64,000 nt of DNA from Streptomyces sp. NBC_01803 (GCF_035917415.1 NZ_CP109073.1:1054001-1118000); one strand, 5' to 3'. Shown: positions 25,698-34,627, counted from the first letter of the stretch. Translations and numbers: made by a program. Notes: generated by a model from the sequence alone, not told the origin.

Positions 25698-26498
25698 ATG
25701 GACACACCGCTGTATACAGCGCTGTCGACACAGTGGTCGGCGTCTCCGGCGGCATCTCCGGCGTCTCCGGCAGCGTCTCCGTCGGCGTCTCCGGCGACAC
25801 CTCGGTCGACGCGGCCGTCGGGCCGCGGCGACCGCCGCGGGCGGACCTACGCCGAGCTGCGCCGCATGCTGCTGGACGGCGAGTTCGGCCCGCGCGCCCG
25901 CCTGGTCGAAGTGCGGCTCGCGAAGCGGCTCGGCGTCTCCCGGACGCCCGTGCGCGAGGCGCTGGTGCGGCTGGTGGCCGACGGCCTGGTGGAGCGGCAC
26001 CCCGACGGGTACTACGCGGCGCGGCCCGATCTGGCCGGGCTGCGCGACCTGTACGAGCTGCGGGTGACGGTCGAGCTGCGCGGCATCGCGCGGGCCATGG
26101 AGTCCGGGGCGGTGGTCCACGACGCGGCTCTGCTGGAGCCGCTGCGCGACACCTGGCGGGCGCTGAGCGGCGACCTTCCCGGGCCGGACCCCGGATTCGT
26201 GTCGCGGGACGAGGACTTCCACCACACGCTGCTGCGCGCCTCGGGCAACCCGCGGCTGACCGAGACGCTGGAGTCGGTCACCGTGCGCGTCCGCCCCATG
26301 CGGATGTATGACTACCTCACCGAGGACCGTGTCGAGCGGACGGTGACCGAGCATCTGGAGATCGTCGAACACGTCCTGGCCGGGCGCCTCCCCGAGGCGC
26401 ACGCCGCGCTCCACCATCACGTGGGCGCGTCCCTCGATGTCGTGGCGGAGCGCGCGGCCCGCGCCATCACCCGAATGGCTCTGGGAGGAGACCGATGA
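25698..26498 (+). CDS. GntR-family regulator, FCD domain
   Basis: 266 residues from ATG 25698 (TTG 25659 would add 13). Winged helix at about 50-115 (TYAELRRMLLDGEFGPRARL; RLAKRLGVSRTPVREALVRL), then an FCD ligand domain with metal-binding His (FHHTLL; TEHLEIVEH; HHHVG). Residues 11-36 are a low-complexity Ser-Pro-Ala stretch from a CGTCTCCGG-type repeat. Overlaps the allophanate hydrolase start by 4 nt, so it probably controls urea/triazine-type nitrogen use. Confidence 0.88.
   Translation: MDTPLYTALSTQWSASPAASPASPAASPSASPATPRSTRPSGRGDRRGRTYAELRRMLLDGEFGPRARLVEVRLAKRLGVSRTPVREALVRLVADGLVERHPDGYYAARPDLAGLRDLYELRVTVELRGIARAMESGAVVHDAALLEPLRDTWRALSGDLPGPDPGFVSRDEDFHHTLLRASGNPRLTETLESVTVRVRPMRMYDYLTEDRVERTVTEHLEIVEHVLAGRLPEAHAALHHHVGASLDVVAERAARAITRMALGGDR
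25708..25721. promoter_or_regulatory. GntR-type operator within the start of its own gene
   Basis: Perfect 14-bp palindrome CGCTGTATACAGCG, resembling TGTATACA-type operators of FCD-GntR regulators. It begins 10 nt after the ATG at 25698, so binding would give autorepression, or else the true start is further downstream. Confidence 0.5.
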
Positions 26499-28204
26499 AC
26501 GGACAGGCCGTGCGGCGCGTCCGAAGGACGCTGGCCCTGCTGGCGGAGGGCGCGCGGCCGGAGGCGTGGATCGCGCTGCGGGACGCCGGGGAGCTGCTGG
26601 CGGAGGCCGCCGCGATCGACGCGCGCGCCGCCGCCGGGACCGATGGACTCCCGCTGGCCGGGCAGGTGTTCGCGGTCAAGGACAACATCGACGTGGCCGG
26701 GCTGCCGACCACCGCCGGCTGTCCGTCGTACGCCTACCGCCCGGAGAGCTCCGCGCCCGCCGTCGCCCGGCTCACGGCGGCCGGGGCGATCGTGGTGGGC
26801 AAGACGAACCTGGACCAGTTCGCCACCGGCCTGGTCGGCACCCGCAGCCCGTACGGCGCGGTGCGCTGCGTGCTCGACCCGGCGCGGGTGAGCGGCGGGT
26901 CGAGCGCGGGGTCGGCGGTCGCGGTGGCGCTGGGCATCGTGGACTTCGCGCTGGGCACGGACACGGCCGGCTCGGGGCGGGTGCCGGCGGCGTTCCAGGG
27001 GATCGTCGGGATCAAGCCGACGTACGGCCTGGTGTCGACGGAGGGCGTGGTGCCGGCGGCCCGTTCGTTCGACTGCGTCACCGTGTTCGCCGCCACGCTC
27101 CCGGCCGCCGAGGCCGCCGCCGCCGTGATGGCCGGCGGTGGGGCGCGGGACTGGCCGGCCGACGCGCCCCTGGCGGCGCCACCGGCGCCGCGCGTCGCCG
27201 TGCCGCTGCCGGGGCAGCTCGACGGGCTCAGTCCGTCATGGCGCGCGGCGTTCGAGGAGGCCGCCGACCGCCTCCGCGCGGGGGGCGCGACGTTGTGCCC
27301 GGTGGACATCGATCCGTTCCTGCGGGCCGCGCTGCTGCTGTACGAGGGCGGCTTCGCGGCCGAACGGTACGCGGCGGTCGGCGAGTTCATCGACCGGGGC
27401 GCCGACGACCTGGACCCGACCGTGCGCGCCATCATCATGGCGGCCGGGCGACTGCCCGCCCACCGGTACGCCGCCGATCTGGAACGCCTGGCCGTGCTGC
27501 GGCGCGAGGCGATGGCCCGACTCGGGGACAGCGCGGCGCTGCTGCTGCCGACCGTGCCGGAGCACCCGACGCTGGCGGCCGTGGCCGCCGACCCGGTCGG
27601 GGTGAACAGCCGCCTGGGCACCTTCACCAACTTCGTGAATCTGCTGGACCTTTCGGCGGTCGCGGTGCCGGCCGGCACGGCGGACGGCCTCCCGTTCGGC
27701 GTCACGGTGGTCGCCCGCGCCTTCGCCGACCGCGTCGCCGCCGATATCGCCGCCCTCCTGGGCCCTCCGTCCTCCCCCACGCCGTGGGGACCGCCGGGCC
27801 TGCCCCTGGCGGTGTTCGGCGCCCACCTGAGCGGCGAGCCGCTGAACCACCACCTCACCTCGGTGGGCGCCCGGCTGGTCGGCCCGGTCACCACGGCCGC
27901 GCGCTACCGCATGGTCGCGCTCCCCGGCCCGCTCCCCCGCCCCGGCCTGGTCCGCGTCCCCGACGCCACCCCCGGCCACTCGATCACCGGCGAGCTCTGG
28001 TCCCTGCCCCCCGCCGCCCTCGGCCCCTTCCTCGCCGCCCTCCCCGCCCCGATGGCCCTCGGCGGCGTCGAGCTCGCGGACGGCACCACGACCACCGGTT
28101 TCCTCTGCGAGGCCCACGCGGCGGACGCGGCACCGGACATCTCCTCGCACGGCGACTGGCGCGCCTACCTTCGTTCGGTGCCGAACGGGTTGTCGATGAC
28201 ATAG
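26495..28204 (+). CDS. atzF: allophanate hydrolase (AtzF-type)
   Basis: 569 residues; AtzF is ~600. Hydrolyses allophanate to ammonia and CO2. Amidase-signature domain: Lys in FAVKDNIDVAG (near 60), Ser-Ser pair in VSGGSSAGSAVAVALG, nucleophile region TDTAGSGRVPAAFQG. The C-terminal allophanate-hydrolase domain begins near residue 445 and contains TPGHSITGELW. No urea carboxylase gene is adjacent, so the allophanate source is elsewhere or from another pathway such as cyanurate or biuret. Translationally coupled to the GntR gene. Confidence 0.88.
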   Translation: MNGQAVRRVRRTLALLAEGARPEAWIALRDAGELLAEAAAIDARAAAGTDGLPLAGQVFAVKDNIDVAGLPTTAGCPSYAYRPESSAPAVARLTAAGAIVVGKTNLDQFATGLVGTRSPYGAVRCVLDPARVSGGSSAGSAVAVALGIVDFALGTDTAGSGRVPAAFQGIVGIKPTYGLVSTEGVVPAARSFDCVTVFAATLPAAEAAAAVMAGGGARDWPADAPLAAPPAPRVAVPLPGQLDGLSPSWRAAFEEAADRLRAGGATLCPVDIDPFLRAALLLYEGGFAAERYAAVGEFIDRGADDLDPTVRAIIMAAGRLPAHRYAADLERLAVLRREAMARLGDSAALLLPTVPEHPTLAAVAADPVGVNSRLGTFTNFVNLLDLSAVAVPAGTADGLPFGVTVVARAFADRVAADIAALLGPPSSPTPWGPPGLPLAVFGAHLSGEPLNHHLTSVGARLVGPVTTAARYRMVALPGPLPRPGLVRVPDATPGHSITGELWSLPPAALGPFLAALPAPMALGGVELADGTTTTGFLCEAHAADAAPDISSHGDWRAYLRSVPNGLSMT

Positions 28205-28373
28205 CACCCCAGCCGGTCCGGCCCGCGCGGCCGACGTCCGTCGCGGTGCCCCCGACGCGCGCGTGCCCGCCGTCCGACCCGGTCCGTCGATGACCCAGTC
28301 CACGATCAACAGGGCGAGGGCCGACCCTAGAATGCGCGAAGAACATATTGACATCTGCAAAGAGGAGGACCCC

Positions 28374-29099
28374 ATGCCGGACAGGGTCGCCATCGTCACC
28401 GGCAGCTCGCGCGGCATCGGCCGTGCCACCGCGTTACGGCTGGCCGCCGACGGGGCGCGGGTCGTCGTGAACTATCGCAGCGACGCCGGAGCCGCCGAGG
28501 ATGTCGCGGCCCGGGTCGAGAGGTCCGGCGGGCGGGCCGTCGTCGTGCGGGCCGATGTGACCGACGCCGTCCAGCTCCGTTCCCTCTTCGACGCCGCCGA
28601 GCGGCACTTCGGCGGTCTGGACGTCTTCGTGCACAACGCCTACGGCTTCGTGCAGGGCCCCCTCGCGCGGGCCACGGACGCGGACTACGAGCACACCTTC
28701 TCGGCCAACACCCGCGCCACGTTCGTCGCGCTGCGCGAGGCCGCGACGCGGGTGCGCGACGGGGGCCGCATCGTCTTCATCTCCTCCGCCGTCACCCGCA
28801 CCATCAACCCGGCGACCGCGCTGTACGCGGCGAGCAAGGTCGCCGGGGAGCAGCTCCTCCGGATCTTCGCCCGCGAGGTGGCGCCCCGGGGCATCACCGT
28901 CAACAGCGTCCTGTCCGGGCAGATCGACACCGACGGCATGCGGCACTCGGGCCAGTCCCTGGAGGAGGTCGCCCGGCGCGTCCCGCTGGGCCGCGTCGGC
29001 CGGCCCGAGGACATCGCGGACGTCGTCGGCTTCCTGGCCTCCGACGGCGCCCGCTGGATCACCGGCCAGTCCATCGCCGTGGACGGCGGCCAGACCTAG
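28374..29099 (+). CDS. short-chain dehydrogenase/reductase (FabG/FabL-like)
   Basis: 241 residues. NADP-binding TGSSRGIGRATALRLAADGA at the start; the usual NAG is NAYG here (FVHNAYGFVQG), as in FabL-type enoyl or ketoacyl reductases; catalytic SSAV…YAASK present. Excellent ribosome site AGAGGAGG before ATG 28374. Stand-alone gene. Confidence 0.88.
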   Translation: MPDRVAIVTGSSRGIGRATALRLAADGARVVVNYRSDAGAAEDVAARVERSGGRAVVVRADVTDAVQLRSLFDAAERHFGGLDVFVHNAYGFVQGPLARATDADYEHTFSANTRATFVALREAATRVRDGGRIVFISSAVTRTINPATALYAASKVAGEQLLRIFAREVAPRGITVNSVLSGQIDTDGMRHSGQSLEEVARRVPLGRVGRPEDIADVVGFLASDGARWITGQSIAVDGGQT

Positions 29100-29187
29100 A
29101 GACACCGAAGTTCCCCGTCGGTAACATGTGGGGACGGGTCCTGTGCGACCGGCAGGGGCGCCCTCGACGTCAGGGGATGGTGGGCGA

Positions 29188-30060
29188 GTGACCGGGACCG
29201 GGTATTTCACTTCCGTGGACGACGTGTTCGTCAAGCTGGCCGAGACCGGCTATCTGGCGTCCACCGCCGTGGCCACCACCGTCTACCTCGCCGACCGGCT
29301 CGGCAAGCCGCTGCTGGTCGAGGGCCCGGCCGGGGTCGGAAAGACGGAGCTGGCCAAGTCCGTCGCCACGGTCGCCGACGCCCGGCTGATCCGCCTCCAG
29401 TGCTACGAGGGCGTGGACGAGGCCCGCGCCCTCTACGAGTGGAACCACGCCAAGCAGCTCCTGCGCATCACCGCCGGCCGGGACGAGAGCTGGGACCAGA
29501 CCCGCACGGACATCTTCAGCGAGGAGTTCCTCCTCACCCGCCCGCTGCTGACCGCCATCCGGGGCACCGATCCCAAGGTGCTGCTGATCGACGAGACCGA
29601 CAAGGCGGACGTCGAGGTCGAGGGTCTGCTGCTGGAAGTGCTCAGCGACTTCCAGGTCACCGTCCCTGAGCTGGGCACCATCAGCGCGACCCGGCGCCCG
29701 TTCACCGTGCTGACCTCCAACGCCACCCGCGAGCTGTCCGAGGCGCTGCGCCGCCGCTGTCTCTTCCTCCATATCGGCTTCCCGGACGAGGAGTTGGAGC
29801 GCCGCATCGTCCGCACCAAGGTCCCCGGGCTGGACGAGACGCTCGCCACGTCCGTGGTCCGGGTGGTCGCGGCGCTGCGCGCCATGGACCTGCGCAAGGT
29901 GCCCTCGGTGGCCGAGACCATCGACTGGGCCCGCACTCTCCTCGCCCTCGGCGCCGACACCCTTGAGGACCGCCTGGTCCGCGACACCCTCGGCGTGATC
30001 CTCAAGCACCAGGAAGACGTCGAGAAGGCCACCGCCAAGCTCCAGTTGGACACCCAGTGA
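29188..30060 (+). CDS. MoxR-type AAA+ ATPase
   Basis: 290 residues from GTG 29188. Walker A EGPAGVGKTELAKS near residue 47, Walker B KVLLIDETDKAD near 132, sensor 1 VLTSNATRELSEALRRRC. Works with a VWA-domain partner as a metal-cofactor insertion or complex-remodelling machine (CoxD/CoxE-like pairs). The partner is encoded immediately downstream with a 4-nt overlap. No carbon monoxide dehydrogenase genes are in the window. Confidence 0.92.
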   Translation: MTGTGYFTSVDDVFVKLAETGYLASTAVATTVYLADRLGKPLLVEGPAGVGKTELAKSVATVADARLIRLQCYEGVDEARALYEWNHAKQLLRITAGRDESWDQTRTDIFSEEFLLTRPLLTAIRGTDPKVLLIDETDKADVEVEGLLLEVLSDFQVTVPELGTISATRRPFTVLTSNATRELSEALRRRCLFLHIGFPDEELERRIVRTKVPGLDETLATSVVRVVAALRAMDLRKVPSVAETIDWARTLLALGADTLEDRLVRDTLGVILKHQEDVEKATAKLQLDTQ

Positions 30061-31475
30061 GCACGCCCGGGGGCCTGCCCGGGGGCCTGCCCGGGGGCCT
30101 GCCCGGGGGCCTGCCCGAGCGGGTGACGGGCCTGGTGCGGACCCTGCGCACGCACGGCCTGCGGATCGGCCCCGGCGAGACCATCGACGCCGCGAACGTG
30201 CTGGCGGTGCTGGGGCTCGCCGACCGCGAGCGGGCCCGCGCGGGCCTGGCCGCCGCGCTGCTCCACGACGAGGGCCAACGAGCCGTCTTCGACCCGGCGT
30301 TCGACCTCTATTTCCCGCTCGGCGTCGGCGCCCCCGACCACGTGATGTCGGCCGAGGACATCAGGGCCTCGCTGCGCGACCGGCTGGCCGACGCGCTCGC
30401 CGCGAACGACCGGGCCGCCCTGGCCCGGCTCGCGGCCGAAGCCGTGGACGCCCTCGGCCGGTACGGCGACTCCCCGGCCACGGACGGCTGGTCCGCCCAC
30501 CAGACCCTCGACCGGCTGCGCCCCGAATCGCTGCTGGCCCGGGTCCGGGCCGCGGCGCTCGGGACCGGCGGCGGGGCCGGCTCCGGCGGCGGCGGCTTCA
30601 CGGACCGGCTCGAAGCGGACGAGATCCGCCGCCGGATCGAGGACTTCCGTGAACGGGTCCGCACCGAGGCCCGCCGCCGCGTCGCGGAACGGCGCGGCAC
30701 CGACCAGGTCGCCCGGCGCGGCATCGCGCCCCCCGCCGACCGCGTCGACTTCCTGATCGCGGGCCGCGCCCAACTGGCCGAGCTGCGCCGGACGGTGCAC
30801 CCGCTCGCCCGCAAGCTGGCCACCCGCATGGCCGCCCGCCGCAGGCGCGCCGCCCGGGGGCGGATCGACCTGCGCCGCACGCTGCGCCGCTCACTGTCCA
30901 CCGGCGGCGTGCCGGTCCGGCCGGTGCTGCGCCGCCGCCGTCCGGTCCGACCGGAGATCGTGCTGCTGTGCGACGTGTCCGGCTCGGTCGCGGGCTTCGC
31001 CGACTTCACGATGCTGCTGGTGCGGGCGCTGAGCGACCAGTTCAGCAAGGTGCGGGTCTTCGCCTTCGTCAACCGCACGGACGAGGTGACCCGGCTGGTC
31101 ACCTCCGGCGCCGCCGACCCGGAGGGCCTGAGCGCCCGTATCCTCGGCGAGGCGACGGTGACCGGCTGGCACGGCAGCAGCGACTACGGCTCGGCGCTCG
31201 CGGAGTTCGCCGGCCGCCACCGCGACGCGATCGGGCCGCGCACCTCCGTCTTCGTCCTCGGCGACGCCCGGACCAACGGCGGCGACCCGAACCTGGACGC
31301 GCTGCGCGCGATCCGCGACCGCGCCCGCCGCGTCTACTGGCTGAATCCCGAGCAGCCGTCCGCCTGGGGCACCGGCGACTCGGCGGCACTCCGGTACGCG
31401 AACGTCGTCCCGATGCACGCCTGCCGCAACGTGCGGCAGCTCAGCACCCTCATCGCCCGTCTGCTGCCGGTGTGA
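30057..31475 (+). CDS. VWA-domain protein (CoxE-like), MoxR partner
   Basis: 472 residues. Starts GTG 30057 within the MoxR stop. Residues 5-20 are four Gly-Gly-Leu-Pro repeats from a perfect 12-bp DNA repeat. The middle is Arg-rich; the C-terminal third has the MIDAS metal site LLCDVSGSVAGFADF, plus VFAFVNRTDEVT, SDYGSALAEF and FVLGDARTNGGDP. The 3' end overlaps the opposite MerR gene by 26 nt. Belongs to the CoxE/VWA_CoxE family. Confidence 0.9.
   Translation: MSTPGGLPGGLPGGLPGGLPERVTGLVRTLRTHGLRIGPGETIDAANVLAVLGLADRERARAGLAAALLHDEGQRAVFDPAFDLYFPLGVGAPDHVMSAEDIRASLRDRLADALAANDRAALARLAAEAVDALGRYGDSPATDGWSAHQTLDRLRPESLLARVRAAALGTGGGAGSGGGGFTDRLEADEIRRRIEDFRERVRTEARRRVAERRGTDQVARRGIAPPADRVDFLIAGRAQLAELRRTVHPLARKLATRMAARRRRAARGRIDLRRTLRRSLSTGGVPVRPVLRRRRPVRPEIVLLCDVSGSVAGFADFTMLLVRALSDQFSKVRVFAFVNRTDEVTRLVTSGAADPEGLSARILGEATVTGWHGSSDYGSALAEFAGRHRDAIGPRTSVFVLGDARTNGGDPNLDALRAIRDRARRVYWLNPEQPSAWGTGDSAALRYANVVPMHACRNVRQLSTLIARLLPV
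30066..30113. repeat. 12-bp tandem repeat inside VWA gene
   Basis: CCCGGGGGCCTG repeated four times exactly. The unit length keeps frame, so copy-number change would only lengthen or shorten the N-terminal GGLP tract. Confidence 0.9.
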
Positions 31476-31830
31476 CGGCGGCGCGGTAGTGATCGATCTT
31501 CCTGCGAATCTGCGCCTGCCGCTCGCGCAGCAGCGCCATCTGCTCCTCTATCCGCTCGTCGTGGGCCTCCAGCACGGCGAGCCGGTCCGGAACGGTCACG
31601 TCACCGGCCCGCGTCAGCTCGGTGAAGCGCAGCATCTCCGCGATCGGCATCCCCGTGTCGCGCAGACAGCGCAGCATGCCGAGCCACGACACGTCGCTCT
31701 CGCTGTAGGCCCGCCGCCCGCCGGGCGTCCGCTCGACGCCGCCCAGCAGCCCGATCCGCTCGTAGTAGCGCAACGTGTCCATACTGAAGCCGGTCCGTTC
31801 GGCGACCTGGCTTGGTGAGTAGAAACGCAC
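31450..31830 (-). CDS. MerR-family regulator
   Basis: 126 residues from GTG 31830. Winged-helix start SPSQVAERTGFSMDTLRYYERIGLL, GGRRAYSESDVSWLGMLRCL, then a dimerising coiled coil (EAHDERIEEQMALLRERQAQIRRKIDHY). No Cys residues for metal sensing in the effector end, so closer to the TipA/SoxR-unlike general MerR group. The longer frame upstream is artefactual. Confidence 0.88.
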   Translation of the reverse strand: MRFYSPSQVAERTGFSMDTLRYYERIGLLGGVERTPGGRRAYSESDVSWLGMLRCLRDTGMPIAEMLRFTELTRAGDVTVPDRLAVLEAHDERIEEQMALLRERQAQIRRKIDHYRAAVTPAADGR

Positions 31831-31884
31831 ACCGTCGAGGATCCCATCCGGCCGCCGCCGCCGGGCAACCTGTGGCCCATCCCA

Positions 31885-32175
31885 CCCGGATGACGCGGGA
31901 CGGCTGTACCGCACGGAAGCCGACCCGACGCCGAGTCCAACGGCGCGGTCCCCGACCCGGCCGTGGTCGCGGAAGCCTGGACGACGTGGCGCGCGGAGGT
32001 CTTGAGCGCCGACCGCTTCACGGCCGAGACCCCCGACCTCGGCTTCACCGTCCCCCACCAGGGCAACCCGCTGTCGCTCCGCGCGATCCTGGTCCACATG
32101 ATCGAGGAGTACGCCCGCCACGACGGCCACGCCGACCTCCTGCGCGAACGGATCGACGGCCGGGTGGGTCAGTAG
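31885..32175 (+). pseudogene. remnant of a DinB/DUF664 (mycothiol-transferase-like) gene, frameshifted
   Basis: The C-terminal ~95 residues of a DUF664 protein are recognisable, but they lie in three frames: TRDG, then LYRTEADP, then ESNGAVPDPAVVAEAW to the end HGHADLLRERIDGRVGQ. The last part (GTG 31963) is open to the stop. The N-terminal half is missing. Two small indels and a large 5' loss make function unlikely. Its tail overlaps the minus-strand HTH gene by 7 nt. Confidence 0.7.
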
Positions 32176-32387
32176 CCCATGCGGCCGTGGCGGTTGAAGC
32201 CGCTGAGCCGGTTGGCTTCCGCCCGTCCCCTGGTTCTGATCCCCGCCTCGCGCAGCCATGTGGCGACGCGGTACTCGGAGACACCGAATTCCCGGGCGAT
32301 CCGCGCGGCGGACTGCCTCCGCACGAGATAGCGCTGCCTGAGCTCGTCGACCGTGAGCGGGCACGGCCGCGTCCGCCCGCCACTCAC
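32169..32387 (-). CDS. small helix-turn-helix protein
   Basis: 72 residues from GTG 32387. LTVDELRQRYLVRRQSAARI, AREFGVSEYRVATWLREAG reads as a homeodomain-like/resolvase-type HTH, with a basic tail. Third of three tiny minus-strand genes joined by 4-nt overlaps. Possibly a partner of the divergent XRE/TPR regulator. Confidence 0.7.
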   Translation of the reverse strand: MSGGRTRPCPLTVDELRQRYLVRRQSAARIAREFGVSEYRVATWLREAGIRTRGRAEANRLSGFNRHGRMGY

Positions 32388-32533
32388 GGCCGGGCCCGGC
32401 CGAGGTGTTCGTCGATCCGCCGGCCCAGTTCGGCGTTGCGCTGCCAGAGATCCTGGAGCGAGGGCCGGTCCTCGGCGCCGGCCGGTTGCTCGTCCTCCGC
32501 TGTCTCCCGGGGAGGCGCCATCTCCTCACTCAC
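32384..32533 (-). CDS. small acidic hypothetical protein
   Basis: 49 residues from GTG 32533. Acidic N-terminus then a predicted helix SLQDLWQRNAELGRRIDEHL that could be a coiled coil. Overlaps both neighbours by 4 nt (GTGA), the main support for its reality. No family recognised. Confidence 0.55.
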   Translation of the reverse strand: MSEEMAPPRETAEDEQPAGAEDRPSLQDLWQRNAELGRRIDEHLGRARP

Positions 32534-32724
32534 CGCGCCACGCCCGCACGTCGCGCCTCCTCGGGTGCCAGAAACCTGACGTCGCCCTCCGCCACCGGCC
32601 ATTCCCGGCCGCCGTTGAGGGGCCGGAGCATCAGGTGGGGTCCGGCCATGCCCATGTAGACGCCGACGTGACCCCGACGCACGTCGCGCGCGAGTTCTCC
32701 CACGCGCGGGGATCGATCGCTCAT
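32530..32724 (-). CDS. small hypothetical protein
   Basis: 64 residues from ATG 32724. SPRVGELARDVRRGHVGVYM followed by LMLRPLNGGREWPVAEGDVRF resembles small beta-rich proteins often found beside XRE regulators in Streptomyces. First of the three-gene minus operon, divergent from the XRE/TPR gene 121 nt away. Confidence 0.65.
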   Translation of the reverse strand: MSDRSPRVGELARDVRRGHVGVYMGMAGPHLMLRPLNGGREWPVAEGDVRFLAPEEARRAGVAR

Positions 32725-32845
32725 GCCCGCCCTTTCCTCGGTCACCAGGTGTGCAGTCATCACAACGCAGAGGTAATGTCGGGCGGTACCGCGCGGCGGG
32801 GGGCGGGTCATAAGTTCCATAAGCACCAGGGAGTGGAGTGATCCC

Positions 32846-34201
32846 ATGGGCGGGAAGCGCGAACCGAACTCCGGCCTGGCGAAGTTGCTCGCGGATGCGC
32901 GGATGAGCGAGACGCAGTTCGCGCGGGCCGTCAATCGGGTGGCCGCCGAATCGGGCGTCACGCTGCGGTACGACCAGCCGTCGGTGAACCAGTGGCTGAC
33001 CGGCTCGGTCCCCCGCGCGGCGGCCCGCCCGTTCGTCGCGGAAGCCCTGGCCCGGCGCCTCGGACGCCCGGTCACCGCTGCGGAGTTGGGCTTCCCGGCC
33101 CCACGCTCCCCCAAGGACAACCATGCGTCCCCAGGTACTGTTGAGGGGTTGGTGGACCTTGGGAGGACGGACATGGACCCGTCACGCAGGGGTGTTCTCA
33201 ATGCCGGGCTTTTCAGCGTCGCCCTGACCATTCCGGAATGGCCCGACGTGATCGGCCGCATGGAATCCGTACGAACAGGCCGGTCACAGCGGATCGGACT
33301 GCCGGAAGTGCAGATGGTCGAGGCGATGACCGCGCGCCTGTCCGATCTGGACGACGACTTCGGGGGCCGCCACGCGCGACCCATGGCGTCCAGCTTCCTG
33401 GTCAACACGGTGGCCCCCTACCTCCAGGCACCCGCGTCCAGCGCGGTCCGCCAGTCGATGATGTCGGCGGCGTCGTTCCTCTGCTACGTGACGGGGTGGA
33501 TGGCGGTCGACGAAGGACTGCACGGCCTCGCCCAGCGGTACTACGTGAAGGCCCTCGAACTGGCCGGAGCGGGTGAAGACCACTCCACCTACTGTCATGT
33601 CCTGCGAGGCATGTCCGTGCAGGCCGCCGGTCTGGGACAGGGGCCTGCCGCCGCCCGACTCGCCGATGCGGCATCGGCCGCCGCCCCGACCGCCGGGCAC
33701 CGGATGCGCGCCTTCTTGTCCGGACAACAGGCCCATGCGTACGCCCTCATGAACGACCGGGCGGCGGCGCTCCGGGCCATCCGGGACACGGAGGTGGCCA
33801 TCGACAAGGCACAGAGCCAGTCGGGGACTTTCGGCGGGTACTCCGCCGCGACATTGGCCTATCACACCGCGCAGGTGCGGTACAGCCTGGGCGATGTGGT
33901 CGGGAGCGTGTCCTCTCTCCAGTTGCACTTCCGCCTACGGGAGGCGAATGACCGCCGAAGGTCATCAGTACTCTTCAGCTCTTACCTGGCGGAGCGCCAG
34001 TTGGAGATGGGGCACCTGGAAGCGGCCTGCGCCACCTGGGGCCACGTCCTGGACGAATACCCGCTGGTCCACTCCGGCCGGGCCGACGAGCGGGTGGCCG
34101 CCATGAAGTCGCGCCTTCGCCCGTACCTCACCAACCGGACCGCCCGCGCGCTGTACGAGCGCGCCCACGCGGAGACCGGCGGCCGACCCGCGACGGCCTG
34201 A
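32846..34201 (+). CDS. XRE-like/TPR transcriptional regulator
   Basis: 451 residues. N-terminal ~90 residues look like a divergent XRE DNA-binding domain (LADARMSETQFARAVNRVA; RYDQPSVNQWLTGSVPRAA; GRPVTAAELGF). A linker MDPSRRGVLNAGLFSVAL follows, often mis-called a Tat signal in this family. The rest is TPR-like helical repeats (YYVKALELAGAGEDH; LRGMSVQAAGLGQG; AYALMNDRAAALRAI). Streptomyces regulators of this build include NsdA-type proteins. GGAG ribosome site before ATG 32846. A ~190-bp piece of this gene is duplicated at 37683-37874. Confidence 0.85.
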   Translation: MGGKREPNSGLAKLLADARMSETQFARAVNRVAAESGVTLRYDQPSVNQWLTGSVPRAAARPFVAEALARRLGRPVTAAELGFPAPRSPKDNHASPGTVEGLVDLGRTDMDPSRRGVLNAGLFSVALTIPEWPDVIGRMESVRTGRSQRIGLPEVQMVEAMTARLSDLDDDFGGRHARPMASSFLVNTVAPYLQAPASSAVRQSMMSAASFLCYVTGWMAVDEGLHGLAQRYYVKALELAGAGEDHSTYCHVLRGMSVQAAGLGQGPAAARLADAASAAAPTAGHRMRAFLSGQQAHAYALMNDRAAALRAIRDTEVAIDKAQSQSGTFGGYSAATLAYHTAQVRYSLGDVVGSVSSLQLHFRLREANDRRRSSVLFSSYLAERQLEMGHLEAACATWGHVLDEYPLVHSGRADERVAAMKSRLRPYLTNRTARALYERAHAETGGRPATA

Positions 34202-34247
34202 CTCCGGCCCCCTGTGAGGGACGCGGCGGCACGGCTAGTGTGCCCGT

Positions 34248-34613
34248 ATGTCCGAACAACGCTTCCAGTCGTACGAGGAGTTCTGGCCCTACTACGTGGC
34301 CATGCACTCCAAGTCCGCGACCCGGTGGATACACCTGGCCGGCACACTCACCGGCCTCGCGGTCACCACCTACGGCGCCCTCCGCCGCCGCCCCCGGCTG
34401 CTCCTCGGTCTCCCTCTGATCGGCTACGGCACCGCCTGGCCCGCGCACTTCCTCATCGAGGGCAACAACCCCGCCACGTTCGGCCACCCCACGTGGTCGC
34501 TGCGCGGCGACGCCGAGATGATCCGCATGATGCTCGCGGGCCGCGACGACGAACTGTCCGAGATCGCGGCGAAGTGGCTGATCGAACACCCCGAAGACGC
34601 CCCCCGCCGGTAG
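34248..34613 (+). CDS. DUF962 / Mpo1-like membrane protein
   Basis: 121 residues. FWPYYVAMHSKSATRWIHLAGT carries the conserved His residues of the family, followed by two membrane segments and GYGTAWPAHFLIEGNNPATF. Mpo1-type proteins are Fe-dependent alpha-oxidation dioxygenases of 2-hydroxy fatty acids; whether that holds here is inference. Confidence 0.85.
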   Translation: MSEQRFQSYEEFWPYYVAMHSKSATRWIHLAGTLTGLAVTTYGALRRRPRLLLGLPLIGYGTAWPAHFLIEGNNPATFGHPTWSLRGDAEMIRMMLAGRDDELSEIAAKWLIEHPEDAPRR

Positions 34614-34627
34614 ACCGCGCTCACGTT

